Position numbers and translations under genes: made by a program
NCBI RefSeq assembly: GCF_900102545.1
Contig: NZ_FNBN01000016.1
Span: forward strand, 1 to 64,000
Direction: 5' to 3'
Source of the DNA: Chitinophaga filiformis
Lineage (GTDB): Bacteria; Bacteroidota; Bacteroidia; Chitinophagales; Chitinophagaceae
DNA length: 64,000 bases
Shown: piece after piece, positions 44,206 through 52,935 of the stretch
Layout: every line of letters begins with the position of its first letter
How positions within the stretch are numbered: the first letter of the stretch is position 1
The notes under the pieces: generated by a model
What the model was told of the DNA's origin: nothing
Databases searched by the model: none
What the model saw: the letters and a program-made list of their open reading frames with translations, nothing else

Positions 44206-45540
44206 ATGAATAAAAGTATCCGCGCCAAAGTGGCCTGTAAATACCTGGTTTGTGCATTATTGATCACTGGCGCCGCCGCCTGTGATAAGGAGGGTTTTGT
44301 ATATGATAATATCACAGATGAGAATGGTACGGAATTTCTGGTAACAGATACCATTACCATGAGCATGAGCACGGCGTACCTGGATTCTGTTCCTACATCA
44401 AATCTTGGCGTAGCCCTCTGTGGTACTGCCGACGATCCGTTCTTCGGAAAAATTTCAACTACTTCATACTGGCAACTAAAAGCCTTTAGCGGTACTGCTG
44501 TTCCTGACAGGGCTATTTTTGACTCCCTTATATTATTGGTGCATCCTAAAACAGACTTTTATGGTGATACTACCCTGACCCAGCACCTGGAAGTATACCG
44601 TGTGCAGGAGGAGATCAAAAGGCTCGGAAACAGCACTTTCATGTATAGTCGTGCCTCATTCGCCACAGATCCTACCCCACTGGGTAGCAGGCAAATGAAG
44701 ATACGTCCTCACCGTGACTCCGTATTTAAAATAAGACTGGATGACGTATTGGGAAAAGAGTTCTTTGCGCTCTGCGATAAAAACTCGCAAACCATTACCA
44801 ATCAGCTCCAGTTCAACAAATACTTTAAAGGCCTTGCACTGAAGCCAGGCGCCAACAGCCAGGTGATCAACTCTTTCAGGGCAGACGATTCCCTGAACCT
44901 GCGCCTTTTCTATCACACTACTCCGGGTGAGATTGTACAGGCATACATTGACTTCCCTGTTTATAATACATCTGTACAGTTCAATCATGTTGATGTGCAA
45001 CGCCCTTCAGGCTCTCCGCTGGCCACATTGAGTCCGAGCAAGAAGTTGCTGCCTTCTACTGAAGCAGACAACAGGCTGTTTGTGCAACCGCTGACGAACA
45101 TCATCGGTCGTATCGACTTCCCTTATCTGCACACGTTCAACCAGCTGAGCAAGTTTTCAAAGATTATGCGGGCTACGCTCACCGTAAGACCGGAAAAAGC
45201 GACCTACAAATATCCATACACTCTTCCTAACAGAATGGTACTTGGCGTTATCAAAGATGGCAATGTTATAGAGGATACACTTGTTTCACCGACCACTGGC
45301 GGCGTACAATATGGTAACCTCGTACTTGATCCTATCTATAATCAGACAACCGCCTATACTTACGATATTACCAATTATTGCATTGCACAATTAAACAGTA
45401 CTGATAATTCGCGAAGAGGACTGGCATTGCTGCCTCCGAGATCGGCTGGTCTTGGTACATTTGACCGTGCCATCCTGGGCGACAACAGGAATACGAAAAG
45501 CAGGATTACAGTTCAGATTTATTACCTGCGGTATAAATAA
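44206..45540 (+). CDS. DUF4270 family lipoprotein
   Basis: 444 residues from the ATG at 44206 (MNKSIRAKVACKYLV) with lipobox GAAAC (Cys26); the longer GTG reading adds 11 residues ahead of the signal. The conserved start of the mature part, DTITMSMSTAYLDSVPTSNLGVALCG in segments, and DDPFFGKISTTSYWQL fit DUF4270, a Bacteroidota outer-surface family of unknown function. Its stop codon shares a base with a possible ATG of the following outer-membrane protein gene. Confidence 0.8.
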   Translation: MNKSIRAKVACKYLVCALLITGAAACDKEGFVYDNITDENGTEFLVTDTITMSMSTAYLDSVPTSNLGVALCGTADDPFFGKISTTSYWQLKAFSGTAVPDRAIFDSLILLVHPKTDFYGDTTLTQHLEVYRVQEEIKRLGNSTFMYSRASFATDPTPLGSRQMKIRPHRDSVFKIRLDDVLGKEFFALCDKNSQTITNQLQFNKYFKGLALKPGANSQVINSFRADDSLNLRLFYHTTPGEIVQAYIDFPVYNTSVQFNHVDVQRPSGSPLATLSPSKKLLPSTEADNRLFVQPLTNIIGRIDFPYLHTFNQLSKFSKIMRATLTVRPEKATYKYPYTLPNRMVLGVIKDGNVIEDTLVSPTTGGVQYGNLVLDPIYNQTTAYTYDITNYCIAQLNSTDNSRRGLALLPPRSAGLGTFDRAILGDNRNTKSRITVQIYYLRYK

Positions 45541-45560
45541 TGCAATCAAGAATTGACTAC

Positions 45561-46793
45561 ATGAAGCGATTACAATATACGACCGGCTTATGCGGCCTGA
45601 TGCTTTTACTGGGCGCAAAGGCTATGGCACAACACGGTATCAATTCACTCTATTCTGCCTACGCCATCGGCGACCAGGAGGAGCATGATTACACCCGCAA
45701 CTTTGGTCTCGGCAGTACCGGTATCGGCCGCCGTTCAGATTTCTATCTCAATGAACTGAACCCGGCCTCCTATTCCGCCATACCACGTCAGAATTTCATG
45801 TTTGACGTATCCCTGCGTGCACAGACCATTGGTTACAAAGATGCTGGTAGTCTGAACAGCCGGGCGGGTGATGTAAACATCAAACGACTGGCAATGGGTT
45901 TCAAGGTGAACAACAGATGGGGTATGAGCGCCGGCTTCGGACAGTTCAGCAACGTTGACTATAAACTGATCTCTACCACATTTATAGACACATCTCCCCA
46001 GACTACCACGACAGAAGGTACTGGTGGCGTTTATAAAGCGTATATCTCCAATGGGGTAAGACTGACAAAAAACTTCTCCATCGGTGTATCCACCAACTTC
46101 CTGTTCGGTCCCAACAACGTAACAGAGAACATTGGCGGAGATACTGTATCTACCAAGATCCAGCGTTACGCATTTAATACCAATTTCAATACCGGTATCC
46201 TGTATTCCGGTATGATAGGTAAGAACTGGATGCTGGGCCTCGGTGCTACATACCGTTTCAAAACAAAATTAAGCTACGAGAAAAAGCTGATCGTACAGAA
46301 CGCGTCAGAAACCACGCTCTTCGAAGACGATCTGGCAAAGGAAAAATATACATTACCTGAGCAGTTTGGTGGTGGTATTTCACTCACCAACGGTAGCGTA
46401 ACATGGGTAGCCGACATGCGCAAACAAATGTGGACCGACAGCCGCATCGTAAACGCCAAATACAGGCTTACCAATTCTGAGCGCTACTCTACCGGTCTCG
46501 AATATGCGTTCAAACGTAAGTATGGCACTCAACAGGCAGAAGGTATTGTAGTACAGGCAGGTTTCTCTTATTATAAATCATACCTGATCGTCAATAATAA
46601 CCAGATCAAGGATGTGGCAGGTACCGCCGGCATCTCCATCCCGGCTAAATCCAATATGCTCCGTTATTATATAGGTGTTGAAGTAGGTCAGCGCGGTACT
46701 ACCAGCGGCGGACTTATCAAAGAGACTTACGTGAACGGCGTGTTCCACTTCTCATTGAGAGATATCTGGTTCCTGCGCAGAACATACGATTGA
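45561..46793 (+). CDS. outer-membrane beta-barrel-like protein
   Basis: 410 residues from the ATG at 45561 (MKRLQYTTGLCGLM), which gives a normal signal peptide ending KAMAQ; an ATG at 45540 overlapping the DUF4270 stop is the alternative and would couple translation. Alternating strands such as FKVNNRWGMSAGFGQFS and NWMLGLGATYRFKTKLSY and the aromatic ending DIWFLRRTYD suggest a transmembrane barrel. It probably works with the DUF4270 lipoprotein. The exact family is not recognised. Confidence 0.7.
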   Translation: MKRLQYTTGLCGLMLLLGAKAMAQHGINSLYSAYAIGDQEEHDYTRNFGLGSTGIGRRSDFYLNELNPASYSAIPRQNFMFDVSLRAQTIGYKDAGSLNSRAGDVNIKRLAMGFKVNNRWGMSAGFGQFSNVDYKLISTTFIDTSPQTTTTEGTGGVYKAYISNGVRLTKNFSIGVSTNFLFGPNNVTENIGGDTVSTKIQRYAFNTNFNTGILYSGMIGKNWMLGLGATYRFKTKLSYEKKLIVQNASETTLFEDDLAKEKYTLPEQFGGGISLTNGSVTWVADMRKQMWTDSRIVNAKYRLTNSERYSTGLEYAFKRKYGTQQAEGIVVQAGFSYYKSYLIVNNNQIKDVAGTAGISIPAKSNMLRYYIGVEVGQRGTTSGGLIKETYVNGVFHFSLRDIWFLRRTYD

Positions 46794-46820
46794 TCTGAGC
46801 TGACGGATAACGAAATAGTT

Positions 46821-46852
46821 AAAGCCCATAGCATATGCTATGGGCTTTTTTC
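46821..46852. terminator. bidirectional terminator
   Basis: AGCCCATAGCAT and ATGCTATGGGCT (46823-46846) form a near-loopless perfect palindrome flanked by AAA and TTTTTT. It separates the convergent barrel and beta-glucosidase genes. Confidence 0.8.
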
Positions 46853-48230
46853 ATGTCTTTTTCCCGGATACCAGTTCCTTATGCAACAACTCCCGGAACC
46901 AATATCCTGACCTTTTTATCGTTCTGCGTTGTGTTTCAGGATCCACATGTACCAACCCGAAGCGGGCCCTGTATCCTTCAGCCCATTCAAAATTATCAGT
47001 AAGTGTCCATGCAAAATACCCTTCTACAGGTATGCCCTCCCGCTTCGCTTTTAATACGCCCAACAGGTATTCTTCAAAATAGCTGACACGCTCCTTATCA
47101 TCTATTTTCCCTTCGTTCATAACATCCGTAAAGGAAGCCCCGCTTTCGGTTACTATCAGCTTCTTAACACCTTCGTAGGCAGCAAACTGCTTCAGGATGG
47201 CATATAATCCTTCACCACTGATCTCCCACCCCAGACCTGTTGTCGGTACGCGGCGGGCTTTAGGCTTGACTTCCGAAATACCTACTACCGGCATAAAAGC
47301 ATTTCTGCGTATCACCAGCGGAAAGTAGTTCTGCACACCGATAAAATCAAAATCGAATGATAACTGATCCCAGTCACGCCAGAGGGCATACCGCCTTTCA
47401 ATACGACGCAACAGGGGAAAATCATCCACCGGATATCCCATTCCAAGCACCGGCTCGAGGAACAGGCGGTTAAACAATGCGTCAGCCTTCTTTGCAGCCT
47501 GTATATCGGCCTCCTGCTGTGAATACGGGTAAATATAAGAGCAGGACAATGTAGTCCCTATATTGGCTCCTTTTACGGCTTCCCTGATCACCTTTGCTCC
47601 GGCAGCCTGTGCCAGTAATACATGATGAACAGCAGGCAGGAAATAGGACAAGCCGAATTTTCCGGGTGCATGTACTCCCAGCATATATCCCAGTGAAGTA
47701 AAACCAAATGGCTCATTCATCACCACCCAGTTCTTTACTTTGTCGCCATATGCCTGCATGCATATCCGCACATATTCCTCGAATGCAAAGATCACTCCAC
47801 GGTGACACCAGCCTCCTTTCAATTCCAGGGCATGTGGCAGGTCCCAGTGATAAAGTGTAATGTAGGGTGTTATTCCCTCTTCCAGGCAGGCGTCTATTAC
47901 ACGATGATAAAAAGCGATACCTGCGGGATTAACGGCTCCTGTACCCTGCGGCAGTATACGTGGCCAGGAAATGGAAAAGCGGAATACATCAAATCCCAGT
48001 TGTTTCGCCAACCGGATATCCTCCCGGTAGCGGTTATAGAAGTCGTTGGCTATCTGTGCATGGGAGCCATCCTTGATCTTGCCTTTTTTGGCGGTAAATT
48101 CATCCCAGATAGACCTGCCCTTACCATCAACATCACAGGCTCCTTCATTCTGAAAAGCCGAAATGGCCACTCCCCACAAGAAGTGCTCTCCAAAATCCTG
48201 ACGGCTGAAAGGCGCGGTAAATAGTTCCAT
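46851..48230 (-). CDS. GH1 family beta-glucosidase
   Basis: A 459-residue cytoplasmic glycoside hydrolase family 1 enzyme of normal length with no signal peptide. The acid/base Glu is in VMNEPFGF, the nucleophile Glu in IVTESGASF, and the N-terminal FLWGVAISAFQNEGACDVDGKG is the family signature. It would release glucose or other sugars from beta-glycosides. It is a single gene between two convergent or divergent units. Confidence 0.9.
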   Translation of the reverse strand: MELFTAPFSRQDFGEHFLWGVAISAFQNEGACDVDGKGRSIWDEFTAKKGKIKDGSHAQIANDFYNRYREDIRLAKQLGFDVFRFSISWPRILPQGTGAVNPAGIAFYHRVIDACLEEGITPYITLYHWDLPHALELKGGWCHRGVIFAFEEYVRICMQAYGDKVKNWVVMNEPFGFTSLGYMLGVHAPGKFGLSYFLPAVHHVLLAQAAGAKVIREAVKGANIGTTLSCSYIYPYSQQEADIQAAKKADALFNRLFLEPVLGMGYPVDDFPLLRRIERRYALWRDWDQLSFDFDFIGVQNYFPLVIRRNAFMPVVGISEVKPKARRVPTTGLGWEISGEGLYAILKQFAAYEGVKKLIVTESGASFTDVMNEGKIDDKERVSYFEEYLLGVLKAKREGIPVEGYFAWTLTDNFEWAEGYRARFGLVHVDPETQRRTIKRSGYWFRELLHKELVSGKKT

Positions 48231-48332
48231 AGCTAAAACAAGGATGCAGTTTACAATAGTTTATTTGTATAGCTGATTATTTAATTGTTAAGAGGCCTGA
48301 AATTTAACATACAAAATGACGATCTTAGGCAA

Positions 48333-49385
48333 ATGTTTAGTAAATACACTACCGCATGGGCATTGATTACTAGCCTGTTGTTATACGCCTGCCAGGGCAA
48401 CCGCCATCAGCAAGCCTCCGCGGACAGCACCACAGATCAAATCACGATAAGTGACACGCTGAACCATATGGTACTCGTTCCTGGTGGCACGTTTACAATG
48501 GGTGCTGACGATGCAGAAGCCCGCAAGGATGAACAGCCCCGTCATACAGTAACGGTGGACAGTTTCTGGATGGATGAACATGAAGTGACCAATGCAGAAT
48601 TTACCGCCTTCGTAAAGGCGACAGGATATATTACTACAGCTGAGAAACCTATCAGTAAAGAAGAATTGATGCAGCAACTACCGCCGGGATCTCCTGAGCC
48701 GGATAGCAGTATGTTACAACCAGGATCCCTGGTATTCACCCCTCCCTCCCACGCCATACCGCTGGATGACGTATCTCAATGGTGGTCTTTTGTATTGGGC
48801 GCCAGCTGGCAGCATCCCGGCGGACCAAACACTAACATTGATGGCAAAGAACACCTGCCGGTAGTACACATCTCATGGGATGATGCACAGGCCTATGCAA
48901 AATGGGCAGGGAAACGCCTGCCTACGGAAGCGGAATGGGAATACGCCGCCCGCGGAGGTTTGAAAGATCAGCCTTATCCCTGGGGTTCAGAAGCGCTGAC
49001 GGAAGGAAAGATCAAAGCCAATACCTGGAACGGGCATTTCCCCTACCAGAATACACAACGGGACGGTTATACCGGCCTCGCTCCGGTAAAAAGTTTTGCG
49101 CCCAATGGTTATGGTTTATACGATATGTCAGGCAATGTATGGGAATGGTGTGCCGACTGGTATGACAGCCGCTATTACCAGCAGGCAGATAATAATAACA
49201 ATCCGAAAGGTCCTGCCAGCGGCTACGATCCTGACGATCCCACCATGCCTAAACATACGATCAGAGGCGGTTCCTTTATGTGTACGGATGAATATTGTTC
49301 CGGCTATAGGGTCACAGCAAGAATGAAAACATCACCGGAATCAGGACTGGAAAATCTTGGTTTCAGATGTGTGAAGAACAAATAA
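48333..49385 (+). CDS. formylglycine-generating-enzyme-like lipoprotein (FGE-sulfatase domain)
   Basis: 350 residues from the ATG at 48333 with lipobox LLYAC (Cys20); a TTG further upstream is unlikely. The FGE-sulfatase domain covers almost all of the rest: VPGGTFTMGADDAEARKDEQ, HEVTNAEF, RLPTEAEWEYAARGG, GNVWEWCADWYD and RGGSFMCTDEYCSGYR. The last has the C-x4-C pair (MCTDEYC) that forms the copper site of genuine formylglycine-generating enzymes. Most family members in Bacteroidota lack it. It may activate an exported type I sulfatase, but none is encoded in the window. Confidence 0.83.
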   Translation: MFSKYTTAWALITSLLLYACQGNRHQQASADSTTDQITISDTLNHMVLVPGGTFTMGADDAEARKDEQPRHTVTVDSFWMDEHEVTNAEFTAFVKATGYITTAEKPISKEELMQQLPPGSPEPDSSMLQPGSLVFTPPSHAIPLDDVSQWWSFVLGASWQHPGGPNTNIDGKEHLPVVHISWDDAQAYAKWAGKRLPTEAEWEYAARGGLKDQPYPWGSEALTEGKIKANTWNGHFPYQNTQRDGYTGLAPVKSFAPNGYGLYDMSGNVWEWCADWYDSRYYQQADNNNNPKGPASGYDPDDPTMPKHTIRGGSFMCTDEYCSGYRVTARMKTSPESGLENLGFRCVKNK

Positions 49386-49406
49386 ACGTTCGCACTGCTG
49401 TTAATA

Positions 49407-49437
49407 AAAAGGGGCCAACTTTGTGGTCAGCCCCCTT
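49407..49437. terminator. weak hairpin between convergent genes
   Basis: AAGGGG (49409-49414) can pair with CCCCTT (49432-49437) with some additional imperfect pairing inside. There is no clear T tract. It is the only candidate terminator between the convergent FGE-like and M56 genes. Confidence 0.35.
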
Positions 49438-49466
49438 CTGGTTCTGTGCAGCAATAAAATTGTTGC

Positions 49467-51095
49467 TTACTTATTTTCAGATTTACTGTCAGCAGTGTCT
49501 ACATCAACCTTCATGTCGGCATTTACTTTTGTAGCCGTATTTACTTTCGTATCAACTACAGCTTTAGTAGGCGCGTTGGTGTTTGTTGCTGTGGTGTTTA
49601 CGTTGGCATTGACCTTAGTAATAGTGTTGGCGTGCGTGTTGGTATTGGTGTTTACCTTCACTACAGACTGTTGACCGCTGTGAGTTGATGTTGTCGTAGC
49701 AACGGTTGGTGCAGCACCAGTGGTTTTATAATCAAAACTGGTATTGACGGTTTTTACCTTTGTGTCACCATTATACCCTTTCGTATAAATAAATATCACC
49801 CCATTTTTACCATCTTCACCGTATTGTACGGCATGTTCCCCTTTAAAAACGGAAATTGATTCTATCTCTTCAGGTCTCAGATCTGCAGGTGCCTGATGGC
49901 CCATATTTACGCCGTCTACAAAATATAACGGGGGTGCAGTCATCTGGCTTCTCAAGGTAATTCCCTGTTTCGCAGGTTCAACAATATGCTCATCGGGAGC
50001 AGCTGGCACGCCAGGAACTGCCGGTACAGCAGGAACCGGAGGGGCCGCAGGGACAGCAGTACCTGCAGGAACTGCCGGTACAGGCGGAGGTGGTGGTGGC
50101 ATTTTTTTCCCTTTTACAGGTGCCGGCGGAGGTGGTGGCGGAGGTGGAGGCACAGGTGCCACAGGCGCCACTGTTGGTTTTGTCGTGTCTTTAGAGAAAG
50201 TAATAGCAGCAATGTTTTTTGCTACTTTCTCAGTTCTGGCAATTGCTTTTGTAAAGTTCAGTGACAATACCGCAACCCCCATAATGGCGCCCAGCACGAC
50301 ATAACGCAGCAAATGATAGCGGGATGATCTCTTTTTATTCATCATCATGATCCTTTGTTTTAAATGTGAGAAATTGAAATTGTTTGCGATGGCCGTCGCA
50401 TATGGGATCCCACTTACTTTTATCAGACTGTATTGATAAGCTTTTGCATCCATTCCCTGGCGCAATATGCTCCTGTCTGTGATGAACTCAAGGTTCTCAC
50501 GGATGGCAATGCTCATCAACCAGGCGCCCGGATTGAACCAGTAGAAGATCTTGTTCAGCTCTCCCAGTAATACATCCAGTGTATGCCACTGACGCACGTG
50601 CACCTGTTCATGCCGGATGATGGAAGTAAATTCATCCGGACTATGCAGGGAAGGATTGATATAAATATTACGCATGAATGAAAAAGGATTCACACGCTTT
50701 TCTGTTATTCTCAGTCGCTGCGCTTCCGGCGACAATGTAGTTGTAGTATGCCGGTGCAGCTTCCACAGAGATAGCAGCTGTATCACTAAACGAATGCTCA
50801 TCACTGCTACTCCTGCCCAGAAAATGTACTCCAGGAACACATTAATAAAGGGTACTGACTGACGTGTTTGTAAAGCCGCCAGATCCGGTATATATGTCTC
50901 TGCCACAGCATTCAGCGGTTGATGCTGTCGTATGAATAATGAAGGGTCTATCAATGGACAAATGGCCGCACAAACAATACCTCCCAGCAGGAAAAAGCGG
51001 TTAAGCGTATAAAAGGTGAGCCGCCTTAATCCAAAATAGTAGGCCAGGTAAAACAAAACAAGCGCCACATTGGCTTTGAGCAGGTAAATAAGCAT
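49467..51095 (-). CDS. M56 family (BlaR1-like) peptidase with TonB-plug-like and low-complexity tail
   Basis: A 542-residue protein. Four membrane segments flank an M56 metallopeptidase domain with HEQVH (162-166) and the downstream Glu/Asp of ENLEFITD. A Pro/Ala-rich linker (about 308-370, long runs of Pro) leads to a TonB-receptor plug-like segment (about 378-440, PPLYFVDGVNM ... EIESISVFKGEHAVQYGEDGKNGVIFIYTKG). The last 90 residues are a Val/Asn/Thr/Lys low-complexity tail. It lies five bases behind the BlaI gene; such pairs sense a signal and cleave the BlaI-type repressor. Confidence 0.85.
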   Translation of the reverse strand: MLIYLLKANVALVLFYLAYYFGLRRLTFYTLNRFFLLGGIVCAAICPLIDPSLFIRQHQPLNAVAETYIPDLAALQTRQSVPFINVFLEYIFWAGVAVMSIRLVIQLLSLWKLHRHTTTTLSPEAQRLRITEKRVNPFSFMRNIYINPSLHSPDEFTSIIRHEQVHVRQWHTLDVLLGELNKIFYWFNPGAWLMSIAIRENLEFITDRSILRQGMDAKAYQYSLIKVSGIPYATAIANNFNFSHLKQRIMMMNKKRSSRYHLLRYVVLGAIMGVAVLSLNFTKAIARTEKVAKNIAAITFSKDTTKPTVAPVAPVPPPPPPPPPAPVKGKKMPPPPPPVPAVPAGTAVPAAPPVPAVPAVPGVPAAPDEHIVEPAKQGITLRSQMTAPPLYFVDGVNMGHQAPADLRPEEIESISVFKGEHAVQYGEDGKNGVIFIYTKGYNGDTKVKTVNTSFDYKTTGAAPTVATTTSTHSGQQSVVKVNTNTNTHANTITKVNANVNTTATNTNAPTKAVVDTKVNTATKVNADMKVDVDTADSKSENK

Positions 51096-51100
51096 AACGA

Positions 51101-51463
51101 TCAGTTTTTCTCAATCATCTTGACGATTTCCTTTAGTTCTTCCGGAGTGATCTTTTTTTCCTTGGCGAAAAAAGTGACCAGGGCCTTGTAGGAATCTTCG
51201 AAATAATCCTTTACAAAACCATTCATAAACCTTTGCTTGTATTCATTTTCCGCTATCAGGGGAGTATACCTGTATACATTCCCCATCTTCTCACTGCTGA
51301 GATACCCTTTTTTCTCCAGGTTCTTAATAGTAGACGCCAGTGTTGTATACGGTGGCTGAGGAGCGGTATGCGCTTCTAAAAAGTCTTTCACAAACCCCGG
51401 CCCCGTTTTCCAAATGGCCAGCATTGCTATTTCCTCCTGCTGTGTCAGCTTTTCCATGTTCAT
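51101..51463 (-). CDS. BlaI/MecI/CopY family transcriptional repressor
   Basis: A 120-residue winged-helix repressor: LTQQEEIAMLAIWKTGPGFVKDFLEAH, YTTLASTIKNLEKKGYLSSEKMGNVYRYTPLI, then a C-terminal dimerisation helix. The cleavage region expected in BlaI proteins lies in the middle. It probably represses its own promoter through the TTCGTA/TACGAA palindromes at 51494-51518, and is inactivated by the M56 protein encoded next. Confidence 0.88.
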   Translation of the reverse strand: MNMEKLTQQEEIAMLAIWKTGPGFVKDFLEAHTAPQPPYTTLASTIKNLEKKGYLSSEKMGNVYRYTPLIAENEYKQRFMNGFVKDYFEDSYKALVTFFAKEKKITPEELKEIVKMIEKN

Positions 51464-51493
51464 TATGGTTTAAATACAATCGCCTACGATTGT

Positions 51494-51528
51494 TTCGTAA
51501 ATCTACGAACTTTTCGTAAACTACCAAA
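51494..51528 (-). promoter_or_regulatory. BlaI-type operator overlapping the blaI-M56 promoter
   Basis: On the minus strand TTTG (51528-51525), 19 bases, then TAGATTTA (51505-51498) form a good promoter. Over it lie alternating half-sites on the plus strand: TTCGTA (51494-51499), TACGAA (51504-51509) and TTCGTA (51513-51518). This arrangement would let a bound dimer block the -7 region and spacer. The half-site resembles but is not identical to the TACA/TGTA sites known for MecI. Confidence 0.6.
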
Positions 51529-51532
51529 TAAA

Positions 51533-51571
51533 AAAAGGAAAACACCTGCTTTTCACAGATGTTTTCCTTCT
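51533..51571 (-). terminator. intrinsic terminator of the downstream TlpA gene
   Basis: AAGGAAAACA (51535-51544) pairs with TGTTTTCCTT (51560-51569). On the minus strand the stem is followed by TTTTTTATTTGG, a good U tract for a transcript coming from the gene that stops at 51634. Confidence 0.82.
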
Positions 51572-51633
51572 CTATACTTGATTTGTACTTACTTTTAAAG
51601 CTCTATCCAGAGCGACAATATCCTCTCTCCTCC

Positions 51634-52806
51634 TTATTTTCCGGCAACTTCTACGCTGAAAACCTCTTCCAGTTTCTTCTCCAGTGCATCGCCGCGCAGG
51701 TTTTTGGCAATGATATTTCCCTTGGGATCTATCAACAGGTTCTGGGGAATAGCCCTGATGCCATATTTTTCTGCCACTTCATTTTTCCAGCCTTTCAGAT
51801 CGGAAACCTGCGTCCACTGCAGATTGTCAGCCTGTATGGCTGCTACCCATTTTTCCCGTTTGTCATCCAGGGAGACAGAAAGTACGTCAAACCCTTTATC
51901 CCTGAACCGGCTGTAGGCTTTCAGCATATTCGGGTTTTCTGCCCGGCAGGGACCACACCAGCTGGCCCAGAAACCTATCAGCAGATATTTTCCTTTATAG
52001 GAAGCCAGGTTCACATTTTTCCCTTCAACATCCGGCTGCGCAAAATCTAAAGCAGGCTGCCCCACTGCGGTTTTCTTGGCAGCTTCCAGGCCTGCCGCAA
52101 ACTCTTTTCCACCAGGCGTATTACGGATATATTTTCCCAGCTTGTTGAACATGGGTTCAATTTCAGCCAGGTTGATCTCATAATCGGCGTATTTATTCAA
52201 TACATACAGCGCTATAGGTGAGTTGCAGTTATTCTTCAGAAAATCCCTCATAATCTGCTTCTGCAGCGCCGCCAGCTCGTCAAACTGGGGTTCCAGCTTT
52301 TTCATGCCATCCTCATCTTCCGCCATATACAACTGGCGGTACTGACGTTCCAGTTCCTCCAGACGCCCATCCACATCTTTCAATTGTCCGTTCAGACGGA
52401 GATAATCATCGTTTGCGACAGATCCTTCTACGGTAGCTTTACTGATAGAGTCTTCAGTGGTGATCTTAATATCTCCCTTGTCGAGGAACAAGGTAAGCAC
52501 GTCGTTCATTTTTACTTCAGGTGTCTCCTGGTTGTCTTTCTGGACAGGCGGTTCCTGCACTTTGAGTAGCAGATTGGCAAGCGTCGCCTCTGCCAGCATG
52601 CCGGAAAAAGAGAATTTACCATCTTTTACCTCCGTGCTATCCAGTTTGTTATCACCACAACGCCTGATATTCAGATACACCTTTGCTGGTTTCTGTAAAG
52701 CTGTGACAGTTCCCTGTATCGTAAATGATTGTTCACCCTTCCATTTTTCCTGCGCCAACAGGACCATAGGCGCAAGAAGCGCCACGGCCATCATTACGGA
52801 CTTCAT
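51634..52806 (-). CDS. TlpA-type thioredoxin-like protein with DUF4369 domain
   Basis: A 390-residue exported protein with a signal peptide (MKSVMMAVALLAPMVLLAQ). A DUF4369-type N-terminal domain (about 25-130) is joined by a helical middle to a C-terminal thioredoxin fold with the redox pair in FWASWCGPCRAENPN. It would reduce or exchange disulfides in the periplasm, as in cytochrome c maturation or envelope stress. It is a paralogue of the next gene upstream and has its own terminator; a terminator also separates it from that gene. Confidence 0.85.
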   Translation of the reverse strand: MKSVMMAVALLAPMVLLAQEKWKGEQSFTIQGTVTALQKPAKVYLNIRRCGDNKLDSTEVKDGKFSFSGMLAEATLANLLLKVQEPPVQKDNQETPEVKMNDVLTLFLDKGDIKITTEDSISKATVEGSVANDDYLRLNGQLKDVDGRLEELERQYRQLYMAEDEDGMKKLEPQFDELAALQKQIMRDFLKNNCNSPIALYVLNKYADYEINLAEIEPMFNKLGKYIRNTPGGKEFAAGLEAAKKTAVGQPALDFAQPDVEGKNVNLASYKGKYLLIGFWASWCGPCRAENPNMLKAYSRFRDKGFDVLSVSLDDKREKWVAAIQADNLQWTQVSDLKGWKNEVAEKYGIRAIPQNLLIDPKGNIIAKNLRGDALEKKLEEVFSVEVAGK

Positions 52807-52891
52807 TGATTTAGATTATTTAAGACTAACGAAATTCACATATCCCGGCAGGAAAATCAACCTGTTTGTGATAAACGGCGAAGGAAAAGAA

Positions 52892-52926
52892 TATAAAAAA
52901 AGCGGCCTCGTGTAAGTACGAGGCCG
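52892..52926 (-). terminator. strong intrinsic terminator at the end of the trp-his-tlpA unit
   Basis: CGGCCTCGT (52903-52911) pairs perfectly with ACGAGGCCG (52918-52926) around a six-base loop. On the minus strand it is followed by CTTTTTTTATATT. It lies ten bases behind the stop of the TlpA gene at 52936. Confidence 0.88.
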
Positions 52927-52935
52927 GTAAGTTCA

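Noticed and set aside
49597..49750. Coding repeat of Val/Asn/Thr codons as a possible tandem-repeat or recombination site
   Set aside because: The repeats are degenerate at DNA level and in frame with the M56 protein's tail, so low-complexity protein sequence explains them.
49467..51463. Beta-lactam resistance module
   Set aside because: BlaI/M56 pairs are common in Bacteroidota without a beta-lactamase; no penicillin-binding sensor domain or beta-lactamase gene is present here.
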